Assembly: GCA_030064985.1 (NCBI GenBank)
Contig: JASJDV010000007.1
Coordinates: 1 to 48,139 of the forward strand
Direction of reading: 5' to 3'
Length of the DNA stretch: 48,139 nucleotides
Source: Simkaniaceae bacterium
Lineage (GTDB): Bacteria; Chlamydiota; Chlamydiia; Chlamydiales; Simkaniaceae
The stretch's first letter is position 1, and every line of letters starts with the position of its first letter. The position numbers and the translations under genes are program-made. Of the stretch, positions 8,203 to 17,611 are shown piece by piece. The notes beneath the pieces are model-generated. The model saw only the letters and a program-made list of their open reading frames with translations, was not told the origin of the DNA and did not search any database.

Positions 8203-8733
8203 CTAACTTTTTGATGGGACCTTATAGATATAAATTGTTGAATGCGCTGGATCATCGACTTCGATAACCTCTGTAGGATCCCAAGTGGGAATGGGATGTG
8301 TATGACTCACAACGATCGCTCCAGCTGTGAGCTCTTTTTCAAGTTTTTCTCGAAGTTTTTGCATTCCTTGCGGAAAAAGGGAACAAACGATCAAATCGAC
8401 TCCATGGAGGGGTTTTTGAAAAAAATCTGCGCAAATGATCTTTAGGTTGGAGTGGTGGTTAAGAAGAGTCGAATACAAAAAAGGAACAGGCGAATTTTCA
8501 TATCCAATCACTTTACAGTTAAGATATTTCCTTGAAAGGGGAAAAACAAGATGTCCCCATCCTGATCCTAATTCGATGATAGTCCCCTCTTTCAGGTCTG
8601 GCAGATGAGAAAAAAGAGCAGAGCGGACTTGGTTCGAGGTGGGCACTGGAGAAATTCCATTTCTCCACATAAAGAGAAGGAGGAGAAAGACAATAAGAAA
8701 AACGGTACTGAGTGTGACAACGAAATAAAGCAT
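8203..8733 (-). CDS. Membrane-anchored class I SAM methyltransferase, FAM173-like
   Basis: An N-terminal hydrophobic helix (about residues 3-22) is followed by VPTSNQVRSAL. The SAM-binding motif IIELGSGWG (about 52-60) comes next, then GYENSPVPFLYSTLL, where an acidic residue would bind the SAM ribose. This order, a membrane helix, a PT-x-V helix and then a glycine-rich motif, resembles the FAM173/ATPSCKMT group of lysine methyltransferases. The substrate is unknown. At 176 residues it is a minimal methyltransferase. It stands alone on the minus strand between rlmN and dnaG. Confidence 0.7.
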   Translation of the reverse strand: MLYFVVTLSTVFLIVFLLLLFMWRNGISPVPTSNQVRSALFSHLPDLKEGTIIELGSGWGHLVFPLSRKYLNCKVIGYENSPVPFLYSTLLNHHSNLKIICADFFQKPLHGVDLIVCSLFPQGMQKLREKLEKELTAGAIVVSHTHPIPTWDPTEVIEVDDPAHSTIYIYKVPSKS

Positions 8734-8914
8734 TGGAGTTTTGGTGTGGGCAAAAATTTTACCCTATTGAATTATTGATTATAGTTACCAGGATGTACGG
8801 CTAATTAAAGCAAGCTAAAGGTTTTTGTTCTAGAAGAAAAGTTCAAGGTAACTGGCGCAAAGAGCTTGATTTGGGCTCTTGTAAGCAAAGCAACAGCAGA
8901 ATTCTTGGGAAGTA

Positions 8915-10711
8915 TCAAGAACCCTCGGGAATTTTTATTAAAGGAGGAGATCTCTTGATTCGATCAAATTTTTTAGCAAGTTCAAGAATTTCTTTTTCCG
9001 AACACCGCCCACTTTGAATTTGGATTTTGATCCTTTCTCTCTCTTCCATCCAGTGGCGTTGGAGCATCTTCGTAACAGTTTCTATGACCCCTTCTTCAGC
9101 TCTTTCGGGATTGACTTTCTTTTGAACAATTTCTGAAAAAAGGAGTTGTTCCTCAGGGTTTTCAAGATGATTTGCAAGACGCAAAAGATCCCTATTTTTC
9201 CCTGCTACGGTATTGTCTATGTAACAAGAGAAAAGGCGACGACAAATCGGTATGCTAAAGTGCTCAGGCCTAAGATTCTCTTTAATAATTTGAAAAAGCT
9301 TGGGAGACAAATCACTTGAAAGATAAAGCCACCTTAATAGGTCTGTTTCTAAAACTCTTTCAGGATTGACTTCGATTTCTGAAAGAGACCCTTCTCGTTT
9401 AACATAGGTGGGTCGACAGACCTCTGCCTGACCAACCCCTACAAGTTTTTCTGGAACTTGAGTTAAACGGGCCAGTTTTCTGAGGGATTCGTGAACCATA
9501 AGCGGATGATCCCAACTTCGAATTCTTTGAACGATTGTTTGAATCAGATGGTTTTTTTGTGAAGGAGAAGAAAAATCTGTCTCTTTAGAAAAGTAGCGTA
9601 GCAAAAAGGAGAGATAATCTTCTGCTTTTTTTAGGAGTTCGATAAAGGCTAAAGGCCCTTGTTCTTTTAATATCGTATCGGGATCCATCCCAATAGGGGT
9701 GGGAATCACATAGACTTCAACGCCTTCTTTTTGAAAAAGATTTCCTATTTTTGAAGCCGCTGTAGCCCCAGCTTCATCCCCATCAAGGGCGAGGTAAACT
9801 TTAGTCGTTCCTAAGTGCAATAATTCTGTAACGTGATCTTCGGTAAAAGCCGTTCCTTGACCAGCTACTGTAATAGTAAAGCCTGCTTGAATAAGGCGAA
9901 GCGCATCGATTTGCCCCTCCACAATGATGGCTCGCTTTTCCTTGGCAATCCTTCTTCTTGAAAAACTCAAGCCATAAAGAGTCCGCGACTTTTTAAAGAG
10001 GGGTGTCTCGGGAGTGTTGATATACTTTGGTCCAAAGGTTTCATCATCCATTTTCCGGGCTGAAAATCCAATGACTCCCCCAGACACATCGAGAATCGGG
10101 AAGGTAATGCGATTGATAAAAAACGCTTTTTTCTTCCCGTCGGGTAATGTCTTTATCAGTCCAGCTTTTTCAAGCAAATCGGCTGCATACCGATGTTTTT
10201 GCATAAATTTTCCAAATAGGATCCCTTTCTTAGGAGCAAATCCAATTTTGAAAAGGCGAATAAATTCTAAATCAAGTCCGCGATCATAGAGATATTTTAA
10301 GGCAGTATGTCCTTCATCACTATGGAGCAGATAGAGGTGATAGAAATCGGCCGCTTTTTGAAGAGGTTCTTTCAAATCTTTTTTGCTAGGTCCGCTTGAG
10401 CGCTTTTCATAGTCTACTTCTTCAAGGGGCACTTGGAACCGTTCAGCCAGAGATTCAATAGCTTCTGCAAAGCTCATCTTCATGTAGCTCATTAAAAAGG
10501 CTATAGCATCCCCGTGAGCTCCACACCCAAAACAGTGGTAGTGAGATTCTCCTTTTTGAATCATGAAAGAAGGTGTTTTCTCCTCATGAAAAGGACAAAT
10601 TCCCTTATAAGCACTTCCTGAAGGCTTTAAATTGACAGATGATGAAACAACTTCAACGAGATCTATTTTCTCCTTAAGAAGTTCGAGACTTTTTTTAGTG
10701 TAGACGCCCAT
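8915..10711 (-). CDS. dnaG: DNA primase
   Basis: Makes RNA primers at the replication fork with DnaB helicase. The CHC2 zinc-binding domain shows C39, H42, C60 and C63. The TOPRIM catalytic core has IIVEGQIDALR and LALDGDEAG. A C-terminal region for the helicase contact follows. The open frame runs up to 10807 (TTG), but I prefer the ATG at 10711. It starts with MGVYTKKSLELLKEKID and gives 598 residues, close to the usual chlamydial size. No strong ribosome binding site decides between them. Confidence 0.93.
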   Translation of the reverse strand: MGVYTKKSLELLKEKIDLVEVVSSSVNLKPSGSAYKGICPFHEEKTPSFMIQKGESHYHCFGCGAHGDAIAFLMSYMKMSFAEAIESLAERFQVPLEEVDYEKRSSGPSKKDLKEPLQKAADFYHLYLLHSDEGHTALKYLYDRGLDLEFIRLFKIGFAPKKGILFGKFMQKHRYAADLLEKAGLIKTLPDGKKKAFFINRITFPILDVSGGVIGFSARKMDDETFGPKYINTPETPLFKKSRTLYGLSFSRRRIAKEKRAIIVEGQIDALRLIQAGFTITVAGQGTAFTEDHVTELLHLGTTKVYLALDGDEAGATAASKIGNLFQKEGVEVYVIPTPIGMDPDTILKEQGPLAFIELLKKAEDYLSFLLRYFSKETDFSSPSQKNHLIQTIVQRIRSWDHPLMVHESLRKLARLTQVPEKLVGVGQAEVCRPTYVKREGSLSEIEVNPERVLETDLLRWLYLSSDLSPKLFQIIKENLRPEHFSIPICRRLFSCYIDNTVAGKNRDLLRLANHLENPEEQLLFSEIVQKKVNPERAEEGVIETVTKMLQRHWMEERERIKIQIQSGRCSEKEILELAKKFDRIKRSPPLIKIPEGS

Positions 10712-10765
10712 ATATTTACTAGAATAACTGATCGACTTTTTTGTTGCGATATCGTATCTTAAAGC

Positions 10766-10858
10766 ATGAATTTGAATCACACAGAAAAAATCGAAAAATC
10801 TCCTCAAGCTCTAGGTGAAAAAGAAGAAAATCTCTTTAATAATTACTTAGGAAAATAA
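10766..10858 (+). CDS. Possible 30-residue peptide ahead of mutS
   Basis: An ATG-started frame of 30 codons (beginning MNLNHTEKIEKS, ending NNYLGK) stops 5 nt before the mutS start. It is charged and Asn/Glu/Lys rich. No good ribosome binding site precedes it, and it overlaps the 5' part of the longer dnaG frame in antisense. It could be a leader peptide, or it could be a chance open frame. Confidence 0.2.
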   Translation: MNLNHTEKIEKSPQALGEKEENLFNNYLGK

Positions 10859-10863
10859 GAAAA

Positions 10864-13446
10864 ATGACAACCACATCAACCGAGCCGTCTCGTAAAATAT
10901 CTCCAATGATGAGTCAATGGTATGCGTGTAAACAAAAAGCCAGAGATGCCCTTCTTCTGTTTAGACTTGGAGATTTCTATGAAGCTTTCTATGAAGATGC
11001 AAAACTTCTTGCTGAAACAGTTGATGTAACTTTAACTCAAAGGCAAGGCATCCCAATGAGCGGTGTTCCAGCCCATGCCGTGGAAGGGTATATTGAAAAA
11101 CTTGTTGCAAAGGGATTTCTTATTGCTATTGCTGAGCAGACCGAAAACTCTAACTCTGTTAAGGGACTTGTCAAAAGAGAAGTTGTTCGGATTGTTTCAC
11201 CTGGAACATTCCTGACTTCTATCCCGCAAAATGACAATAATTTTTTTGGGGCCCTTTTTCTATTAAATCAAACACTTGCTCTTGCCCTTCTCGATTTTTC
11301 AACAGGTGAATTCCGTGTCATGGAATTTTTGGAGACCAAAGAATTGCAAGATGAGCTTTTTCGCCGTTGTCCTTCTGAACTCCTTATCTCTGAAAAAGAC
11401 TGCCAAATTCTATCCAAAATGCTGGAAGAATTAAACAAGCAGCTCTCTTTGCGCATCACAAAGCAGGAAAACCGGCACTTTGATCCTGAAGCCGCTCTTT
11501 ACTCTCTCACCCAGCATTTTGGAGTCCATACCCTTGATGGTTTTGGACTTAAAGAAATGGTAGCAGGGGTGACAGCTGCAGGCTGTTTGCTCCATTATGT
11601 GCAAGAAGACCTGCATCTTAATACAGATCATATTAAACATATTTCTCCTGACCATCTTTCTTCCTACCTCTCAATTGATCAAGCAACACAACGCAATCTC
11701 GAACTCACACAGCCCCTTCATACAAAAAGTGCTAACTTTACCCTTTTAAAACTTCTGAACCAAACAGTGACCCCCATGGGAGCACGTCTTCTTAAATCCT
11801 GGTTAATTCATCCCCTTCTTTCTGTTTTAGAAATTCAAAAAAGACAAGAAGCAATTGAAGAGCTAGTCAACCATTTAACCATTCGAGATCTGTTGCGACC
11901 TGTGAGAGATTTAGAGCGTTTAATCATGCGTATTTCAACCGGATGTGCGACACCTCGAGACCTAGTCGCTCTTAAAATTTCCTTGAACAAAGCTCCTGAA
12001 ATTGCAAAGAGTCTAGAGCCTACAACTGCGTTTCTAGTAAAAAACCTTCCTTTTCCCTCTACTTATTCCATCACTGAAAAAATCGATCAAACACTTGTCG
12101 CTGAACCCTCCATAAAGTTGGGTGAAGGAAAGGTGATTCGCGAAGGAGTCAATCAAGAGCTCGATGAGCTCCGCTCACTCAAATCAAATAGTCAATCTTG
12201 GATTGCCAAATATCAAACTGAGCTTAGAGCAATGACAAGGATTAAAACTCTGAAAATCATTTTTAGTAAAGCTTTTGGATATTGTATAGAGGTAAGTCGA
12301 GGACAAGCAGAAAAGATGCCTGAAGCTTTTGTGCGGAGACAGACCCTCGTAAATAATGAGCGGTTTGTTTCGCCCGAGCTGAAAGCTTATGAAGAAAAAA
12401 TTCTCACAGCAGAAGAAAAAATTCATGCCATAGAATCAAAACTTTATCAAGAACTTAGAATAGAGATTGCGAGCCATAGTGATACGATCAATACGCTCTC
12501 AAAAAGCATGGCAACTCTCGATACTCTCCTATCTTTAAGCTTTGTCGCTGCAAAAAACCGTTATACTAAGCCTCTTGTTGATGAAAGTCACACAATTGAA
12601 ATTGAAGTAGGGCGTCATCCCGTCATCGAATCCTCTCTTTTAGATGATTCTTTCATCCCTAATGACACTTCCCTCCATCAAAATCTCGTCATCATTACAG
12701 GACCTAACATGGCAGGAAAATCTACCTACATTCGCCAAGTGGCTCTTATCATCCTGATGGCGCAAATGGGATCTTTTGTTCCTGCGCAAAAAGCCCGCTT
12801 GGGCGTTGTCGATAAAATCTTTAGTCGTATTGGAGCAAGCGATGATCTTTCCCGAGGTCAATCGACCTTTATGATTGAAATGACCGAAACGGCCAATATC
12901 TTAAATAATGCAACGTCTCGCTCTCTTGTGATTCTAGATGAAATCGGACGAGGTACGAGTACCTTTGATGGAATTTCAATCGCATGGGCTGTTGCTGAAT
13001 ATCTTCTTAAAAAAGAATGTAAAACGCTATTTGCTACCCACTATTGGGAACTTACTGAACTTGAAAAGAGCCATTCAAATGTAAAAAATGTTCATGTTGC
13101 TGTTCAAGAAGCTGCAGATCGGATTGTTTTTCTAAGAAAAATTGTTCCGGGAAGTACAGATAAAAGTTACGGTATTCATGTGGCCCGTCTTGCTGGTCTT
13201 CCTACTTCTGTTCTTAAAAGAGCCCATGAAATTCTCCATAAACTAGAAGGAAATGACTTGAACACTCCAGAGTCTCCTCCTTCTAAAGCTCAAGAACAGC
13301 TCTCTTTTTTCGCAGCCGCCCCATCCAATCGGGAAGTTGAGCTAGAAGCCTTCGCAAATGAACTCAAAAAACTGAAAATTGATGCAATGACTCCACTTCA
13401 AGCTCTTCAGAAACTGAGCCAGTGGAAAAAGAACTTTTCTTTATAA
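10864..13446 (+). CDS. mutS: DNA mismatch repair ATPase MutS
   Basis: Recognises mispaired bases and recruits MutL. The mismatch-binding Phe-x-Glu motif is F38-E40 in RLGDFYEAF. The ATPase core near residue 613 carries GPNMAGKST, followed by VILDEIGRGTSTFDG near 690 and FATHYWEL. A C-terminal EQLSFF is a probable beta-clamp-binding motif. At 860 residues it is full length. AGGAAA precedes the ATG. It is divergent from dnaG and followed on the same strand by uvrC. Confidence 0.97.
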   Translation: MTTTSTEPSRKISPMMSQWYACKQKARDALLLFRLGDFYEAFYEDAKLLAETVDVTLTQRQGIPMSGVPAHAVEGYIEKLVAKGFLIAIAEQTENSNSVKGLVKREVVRIVSPGTFLTSIPQNDNNFFGALFLLNQTLALALLDFSTGEFRVMEFLETKELQDELFRRCPSELLISEKDCQILSKMLEELNKQLSLRITKQENRHFDPEAALYSLTQHFGVHTLDGFGLKEMVAGVTAAGCLLHYVQEDLHLNTDHIKHISPDHLSSYLSIDQATQRNLELTQPLHTKSANFTLLKLLNQTVTPMGARLLKSWLIHPLLSVLEIQKRQEAIEELVNHLTIRDLLRPVRDLERLIMRISTGCATPRDLVALKISLNKAPEIAKSLEPTTAFLVKNLPFPSTYSITEKIDQTLVAEPSIKLGEGKVIREGVNQELDELRSLKSNSQSWIAKYQTELRAMTRIKTLKIIFSKAFGYCIEVSRGQAEKMPEAFVRRQTLVNNERFVSPELKAYEEKILTAEEKIHAIESKLYQELRIEIASHSDTINTLSKSMATLDTLLSLSFVAAKNRYTKPLVDESHTIEIEVGRHPVIESSLLDDSFIPNDTSLHQNLVIITGPNMAGKSTYIRQVALIILMAQMGSFVPAQKARLGVVDKIFSRIGASDDLSRGQSTFMIEMTETANILNNATSRSLVILDEIGRGTSTFDGISIAWAVAEYLLKKECKTLFATHYWELTELEKSHSNVKNVHVAVQEAADRIVFLRKIVPGSTDKSYGIHVARLAGLPTSVLKRAHEILHKLEGNDLNTPESPPSKAQEQLSFFAAAPSNREVELEAFANELKKLKIDAMTPLQALQKLSQWKKNFSL

Positions 13447-13610
13447 GGAAGGTCACACAAAATTCTAGTCGATTAAGACTTCTGCTACAATTTCTCGATG
13501 CTGCGTATTGTCGATCCCGTCAACCATGGTGATCTCTTTTTTTAGTTAAAATTTGAGAGAGAACGATGATAGAGCGAGGAATAAAATAATAAAATCATTA
13601 ACATGGAAGC

Positions 13611-15395
13611 ATGACCGAAATCAATTTAGAATCTCTACCCAAAGAGCCGGGCGTCTATCTTATGAAAGATGGGGCGGGAAGGATTCTCTACATTGGAAAA
13701 GCAAAGCAGCTGCGCCGAAGAGTAAAACAATATTTTGTCCCTGGACGCGATGGGCGGATGATGGTTCCCTTTCTAACCTGCCAAGTCAAGGATATAGAAA
13801 CCCTTGTCACTTTCTCCGAAAAAGAAGCCCTTCTTCTTGAAAATAATCTGATCAAACAACACCAGCCCAAATATAACGTCTTATTAAAAGATGATAAGAC
13901 ATTTATCAGCTTAATCATCAATCATAAACATCAATGGCCGATGATCAAAGTCACTCGCTATCGAGGCAGACCCAAAAATCATGCTCTCCATTTTGGTCCC
14001 TACACAAGTGCTTCTGCTGCAAGACAAACACTCGATCTCATGACACGCATCTTTAAGTTGCGGCAATGTAGCAACCGTGAGCTTACATCGAGAACGCGTC
14101 CTTGCCTTCTTTACTCAATTAAAAGATGTCTTGCTCCTTGTGTCGATAAATGTACTCGAAAAGAGTATGACCAAGAAGTAAAGCATGCGATTGATTTCTT
14201 AAAAGGGAAGGATCGCCAAGTGGTGAATCAATTGAAAAAAGAGAGGGACAAGGCTGCTGAAAACCTTGAATATGAACGGGCAGGGGCTCTTCAAAAGACA
14301 ATGGAACAAATTGAGCATGTCACGCGAGGCCGGCAATCTATTATCCGCTCTAAAGGAAAAGATTGCGATATTTTTGCTCTATACCACGAAGGGACACGCC
14401 ATATCATTGTAAAGTTGATGTACCGCGAAGGACGTCTCGTTGGAGCAGACCATTTTACATTCATTGAATTAGCTTCAACAGATGAAGAAATTTGGGAGTC
14501 TTTTCTTCTCCAACACTATCAAGAAAAGGGCTCACTAGAGGTTCTCCTGCCTATTCAACTCAAACAACAAAAAGCTTTAGAAGACATTCTTTGCGTTTCC
14601 TTACATTCTCCCCAAAAAGGAGAAAAATATCACCTTTTAAAGCTTGCTGAAAAAAATGCCAAAGCTCTTTTTACCGACCAACAATCAAAAGAAGAGCTTT
14701 TACTCGATCTACAAGAAACATGCGATCTTTCCCGTTGTCCCATTAGGATTGAATGCTTTGATACCTCTAATATTTCGGGGACAGACCTTGTTGCATGTAT
14801 GGTAGGATTTACGGAAGGAAAACGGGATAAAGAAAAAACGCGTCTTTTTAAAATTACAAAAATCCACAAATCAGATGATTATGGAGCCATGCGAGAGGTG
14901 CTGATGCGGCATTACACAAAAGCAAAAGAAAAAGATGAACTTCCCGATCTGACTTTAATCGATGGCGGAAAAGGACAACTCAATGTTGCTTTAGAAGTCT
15001 TTAAAGAGCTCGATATAGCAAATGTGGACGTTATCTCTCTTGCTAAAGAAAAGGGGCGCCACGATAAAGGACTCAATTTTGAGAAAATCTTTGTTCCTCA
15101 CAAAAGAGATCCTTTATTTCTTTCCCCTCGCTCTCCAACTCTTTTCGTTCTCCAACAAATTAGGGACGAAGCCCACCGCGTAGCTATCTCTTACCATCGT
15201 AAAAGACGGAGCAAAAGACTGATTCACAACGAGCTTGATGAGATTCCTGGAATCGGACAAAAAAAACGAAACCTCTTGCTTAAAAATTTTGGGAGTGTAA
15301 AACAAGTTAAAGGAGCCACGAAAGAGGCCCTAAAAAAAATCGCTGGGTTAAACAGCCGCGATATTGATGCAATCATTAAGTTTCAACGAAAGTGA
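13611..15395 (+). CDS. uvrC: Excinuclease ABC subunit C
   Basis: Makes the dual incisions in nucleotide excision repair. An N-terminal GIY-YIG nuclease (GVYLMKD about residue 14, LYIGK about 26-30), a UVR domain (NLEYERAGALQKTMEQI, about 220), an RNase H-like nuclease core (ECFDTSNISG and LIDGGKGQL) and a helix-hairpin-helix end (DEIPGIGQKKRNLLL) are all present. The 594 residues match the family. The last 20 nt overlap the convergent minus-strand gene at 15376. Confidence 0.96.
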   Translation: MTEINLESLPKEPGVYLMKDGAGRILYIGKAKQLRRRVKQYFVPGRDGRMMVPFLTCQVKDIETLVTFSEKEALLLENNLIKQHQPKYNVLLKDDKTFISLIINHKHQWPMIKVTRYRGRPKNHALHFGPYTSASAARQTLDLMTRIFKLRQCSNRELTSRTRPCLLYSIKRCLAPCVDKCTRKEYDQEVKHAIDFLKGKDRQVVNQLKKERDKAAENLEYERAGALQKTMEQIEHVTRGRQSIIRSKGKDCDIFALYHEGTRHIIVKLMYREGRLVGADHFTFIELASTDEEIWESFLLQHYQEKGSLEVLLPIQLKQQKALEDILCVSLHSPQKGEKYHLLKLAEKNAKALFTDQQSKEELLLDLQETCDLSRCPIRIECFDTSNISGTDLVACMVGFTEGKRDKEKTRLFKITKIHKSDDYGAMREVLMRHYTKAKEKDELPDLTLIDGGKGQLNVALEVFKELDIANVDVISLAKEKGRHDKGLNFEKIFVPHKRDPLFLSPRSPTLFVLQQIRDEAHRVAISYHRKRRSKRLIHNELDEIPGIGQKKRNLLLKNFGSVKQVKGATKEALKKIAGLNSRDIDAIIKFQRK

Positions 15396-15873
15396 ATAAA
15401 AATGGGTTTTGGTATCCTAAACGGTGTGCTAAAATAGCTCCCAGTTCTTCTTGTACTTTCTCAAAGAAATCTTCCTCTTTTTCTTGAGGAAGTGAGAGGA
15501 TCACCTCAATCATTGACTTTCCTTTGATTGCAATAGCGTTTACAATATTCTGACCTGGGAAAAGTGTTGTAAAATAAGTGGAAACAAAATCGCGAATCAC
15601 TTTTTCATCGACCTTAATCTTTGTCCCTTGCATCTCAAGTTGAAAATAGCAACGTCGATTCATCAAATAGAGGACCGTGAATAGCAACGTACCAAATCCA
15701 ACCAATGCCCCTCCGATCGCAAAACAAAAATTTGGGGGGTGGATGAGCATATTCACTAATTGAATACGAAAATAATCAGCATAAGGAAGAGCTATAAAAA
15801 GAGCACCCGTTCCAAAGATGAGAAAGGTCACAAAAAAATGAACGGCTGAAAAAAAGAGATTTCCAGAGCGCAT
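15376..15873 (-). CDS. Two-helix membrane protein, AmaP-like partner of Asp23
   Basis: Two hydrophobic helices (about residues 9-30 and 48-70) are followed by a cytosolic domain of about 95 residues with a KVDEKVIRDFVSTYF helix and an IEVILSLPQEKEEDF strand. The gene follows an Asp23/Gls24 gene on the same strand, 14 nt downstream. This is the layout of AmaP, which anchors Asp23 to the membrane in Gram-positives. The match is by architecture and neighbour, not by strong motifs. AGGGAGAAAG precedes the ATG. The 3' end overlaps uvrC by 20 nt tail to tail. Confidence 0.55.
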   Translation of the reverse strand: MRSGNLFFSAVHFFVTFLIFGTGALFIALPYADYFRIQLVNMLIHPPNFCFAIGGALVGFGTLLFTVLYLMNRRCYFQLEMQGTKIKVDEKVIRDFVSTYFTTLFPGQNIVNAIAIKGKSMIEVILSLPQEKEEDFFEKVQEELGAILAHRLGYQNPFLFTFVET

Positions 15874-15887
15874 TTCTTTCTCCCTAA

Positions 15888-16340
15888 CTAAAACTCTTCG
15901 GCGCTAAATTCTTCGGCTTCTTTTTCTATTTCCTCTTCGACCATCTTCTCGAAAGGTTCATCAGCAAGTAGAGCTTTAAAGACCACATGAACAACAGAAA
16001 CATGAAGCCCTGTAACCTTGCACACTTCTGTCGCAATTTTTGTTTGGATTTCTTCAGCTTTCTGAGGAATAGAAATTCCATGAGCAATATTGATTTCAAC
16101 TTTAATGCTTACGGAGTGATTCTTCGAATCTTGTTCGACATGGATTCCCTTAATGCGCTCATTTCCTTCCCGTCCAAGGAGGTTGTCGAGAAGGGTTCCT
16201 TCGAGAAGAGCCACTCCTTCAATCTCTACTAAGCATTTAATGACAATTGCTTGGAAAACACGGGTTTCAATATCCCGGATAAAAACAGTATCTGCAAACG
16301 TAAGTTCTTTTGTGTCGAGTTCTTTAAACTGATTGTGCAC
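15888..16340 (-). CDS. Asp23/Gls24 family envelope stress protein
   Basis: The core of the protein fits the Asp23/Gls24 (DUF322) fold: LTFADTVFIRDIETRVFQAIVIKCL, then VEIEGVALLEG, and a valine-rich strand leading to GLHVSVVHVVF. A Glu-rich tail closes it at 150 residues. The start is GTG with AGGTAGGA upstream. In Gram-positives these proteins are membrane-tethered and respond to envelope stress. Here the downstream two-helix membrane gene could be the tether. The role in this organism is unknown. Confidence 0.8.
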   Translation of the reverse strand: MHNQFKELDTKELTFADTVFIRDIETRVFQAIVIKCLVEIEGVALLEGTLLDNLLGREGNERIKGIHVEQDSKNHSVSIKVEINIAHGISIPQKAEEIQTKIATEVCKVTGLHVSVVHVVFKALLADEPFEKMVEEEIEKEAEEFSAEEF

Positions 16341-16639
16341 GTTTTTCCTACCTGATTAATGAGTTTTCCTAAGTTTACCTTAAGCGAATCTATATAGCCA
16401 AGAAAAGATTACGCACCATAAAAGTTGCTTGAGCCAACACTCCTGCATCAGTCCAGCGTTTCTTCGATACGCATCATGCAGTCCAAACCAAACCTCTTTA
16501 TCAATAAGACTTTATACTCTCCATTCATAGGTAAAAGCATGTTCTATGCTTTAAAGCAGGCTCCTCGAAAAGGGTAAAATTTTTCAACACAATTTTAATG
16601 AGATCCTTGGTAGACTTGAAAAGAACTTATAGGAAAACC

Positions 16640-17077
16640 ATGCATGTATTGTTTTGTCTCATTTCATGGGCGTTGATTGGGTATCTTTGCTCAAGAATCG
16701 CACAAAATAAAGGAAGAAATCCTATGATCTGGTTTTGTCTAGGTACCAGTTTAGGACTAATTGCAGTAATCCTTCTCTACATTCTTCCACCAAAAATAGC
16801 CACGGCTCTTGTAACAGATACGTCATCTGAAAAACAAAGGCAAAACGACACTTCTCCTGACTTATCTTCCAAAGACATGGCAACACGTCCTCCCGAAATT
16901 CTCTGGTACTATCTTGACAAAGAAAATAATCAATATGGTCCAATGAGTTTCAATGCCCTTAAAAGTGCATGGAACTGTGAGGAAATCGACCCTTGTACTT
17001 ATGTTTGGAATGAAAACATGAAAGAGTGGCAACCCCTTGAAACCCTTCCGGAGGCTCTGGAAAATATTCAAACGTAA
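16640..17077 (+). CDS. GYF_2-domain membrane protein
   Basis: Two N-terminal hydrophobic segments (about residues 3-20 and 29-48) are followed by a polar linker. A GYF_2 (DUF4339) domain lies at about 88-133, with WYYLDKENNQYGPMSFNAL and a later TYVWNENMKEWQPL. Eukaryotic GYF domains bind proline-rich peptides, and the ligand here is unknown. I choose the ATG at 16640 because ATAGGAAAACC precedes it. The open frame from 16598 would add 14 residues. A palindromic terminator follows. Confidence 0.75.
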   Translation: MHVLFCLISWALIGYLCSRIAQNKGRNPMIWFCLGTSLGLIAVILLYILPPKIATALVTDTSSEKQRQNDTSPDLSSKDMATRPPEILWYYLDKENNQYGPMSFNALKSAWNCEEIDPCTYVWNENMKEWQPLETLPEALENIQT

Positions 17078-17080
17078 AAA

Positions 17081-17111
17081 AAAATCTCCAAAGAAATTTT
17101 GGAGATTTTTT
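17081..17111. terminator. Bidirectional terminator hairpin
   Basis: AAAATCTCCAAA and its complement TTTGGAGATTTT form a 12-bp stem with a five-base loop. An A tract stands on the left and a T tract on the right. It lies between the plus-strand GYF_2 gene and the convergent rpsN, so it can serve both. Confidence 0.8.
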
Positions 17112-17135
17112 AACTCTTAACTTTTTAAAGAAGTG

Positions 17136-17441
17136 CTACCAAGAAGCTTTTGTCACTCCCGGAATTAATCCTGCATTTGCCATCTCCCGGAAACAAAGGC
17201 GCGACAAGCTGAATTTGCGGAGATATCCTCGAGAACGGCCTGTCAACCCGCAACGATTGCGAAGGCGAATTTTTGAAGAGTTTTTAGAAAGTCTATTCAG
17301 CTTTTCCTGGGCAGCCATTTTTTCCTCTTCAGATGTGCCGAGATCTCGGACAATTGCTTTCAATTCTTTTCGTTTTTTCCATTTGATGCGAACGAGATGT
17401 TCACGTCGCTTTTCTTTTTCAATCATTGCTTTTCTAGCCAT
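17136..17441 (-). CDS. rpsN: 30S ribosomal protein S14
   Basis: S14 of the 30S head, the long zinc-free type. [20 protein letters not shown] and the [17 protein letters not shown] end match the family. The frame is open upstream, but the ATG at 17441 has AAGGAAAA before it and gives the expected [14 protein letters not shown] start and 101 residues. It follows rpmJ with one base between them. In most bacteria S14 sits in the spc operon, but here it is separate. Confidence 0.95.
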   Translation of the reverse strand: MARKAMIEKEKRREHLVRIKWKKRKELKAIVRDLGTSEEEKMAAQEKLNRLSKNSSKIRLRNRCGLTGRSRGYLRKFSLSRLCFREMANAGLIPGVTKASW

Positions 17442-17442
17442 A

Positions 17443-17580
17443 TTATTTTTTCCTTGCAGGTCCTTTTTGGCGTTGTTTTCGATTTGGGTCTCTCTTATTA
17501 ACCACATAAAGACGCCCCCGTCGTCTGACAATTTTATCTCCTTTATTGGGATCTGCTTTAACTGATGCGCGTACTTTCAT
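17443..17580 (-). CDS. rpmJ: 50S ribosomal protein L36
   Basis: A 45-residue L36 with [21 protein letters not shown] and the [13 protein letters not shown] end. This is the 45-residue form I recall from Chlamydia (others are about 37-41) and helps to place the organism. The open frame continues upstream to 17640. The tandem ATG at 17583/17580 with AGGATTC ahead is the likely start. A promoter lies just upstream. Confidence 0.93.
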   Translation of the reverse strand: MKVRASVKADPNKGDKIVRRRGRLYVVNKRDPNRKQRQKGPARKK

Positions 17581-17611
17581 CATGAATCCTGTGATTTGAC
17601 AGTGACTCATT

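Noticed and set aside
8860-8882. AAGAGC/GCTCTT inverted repeat beyond dnaG as a terminator
   Set aside because: Only six base pairs and no T tract on either strand.
13498-13545. 15-codon frame ahead of uvrC as a leader peptide
   Set aside because: Too short to judge, with no ribosome binding site.
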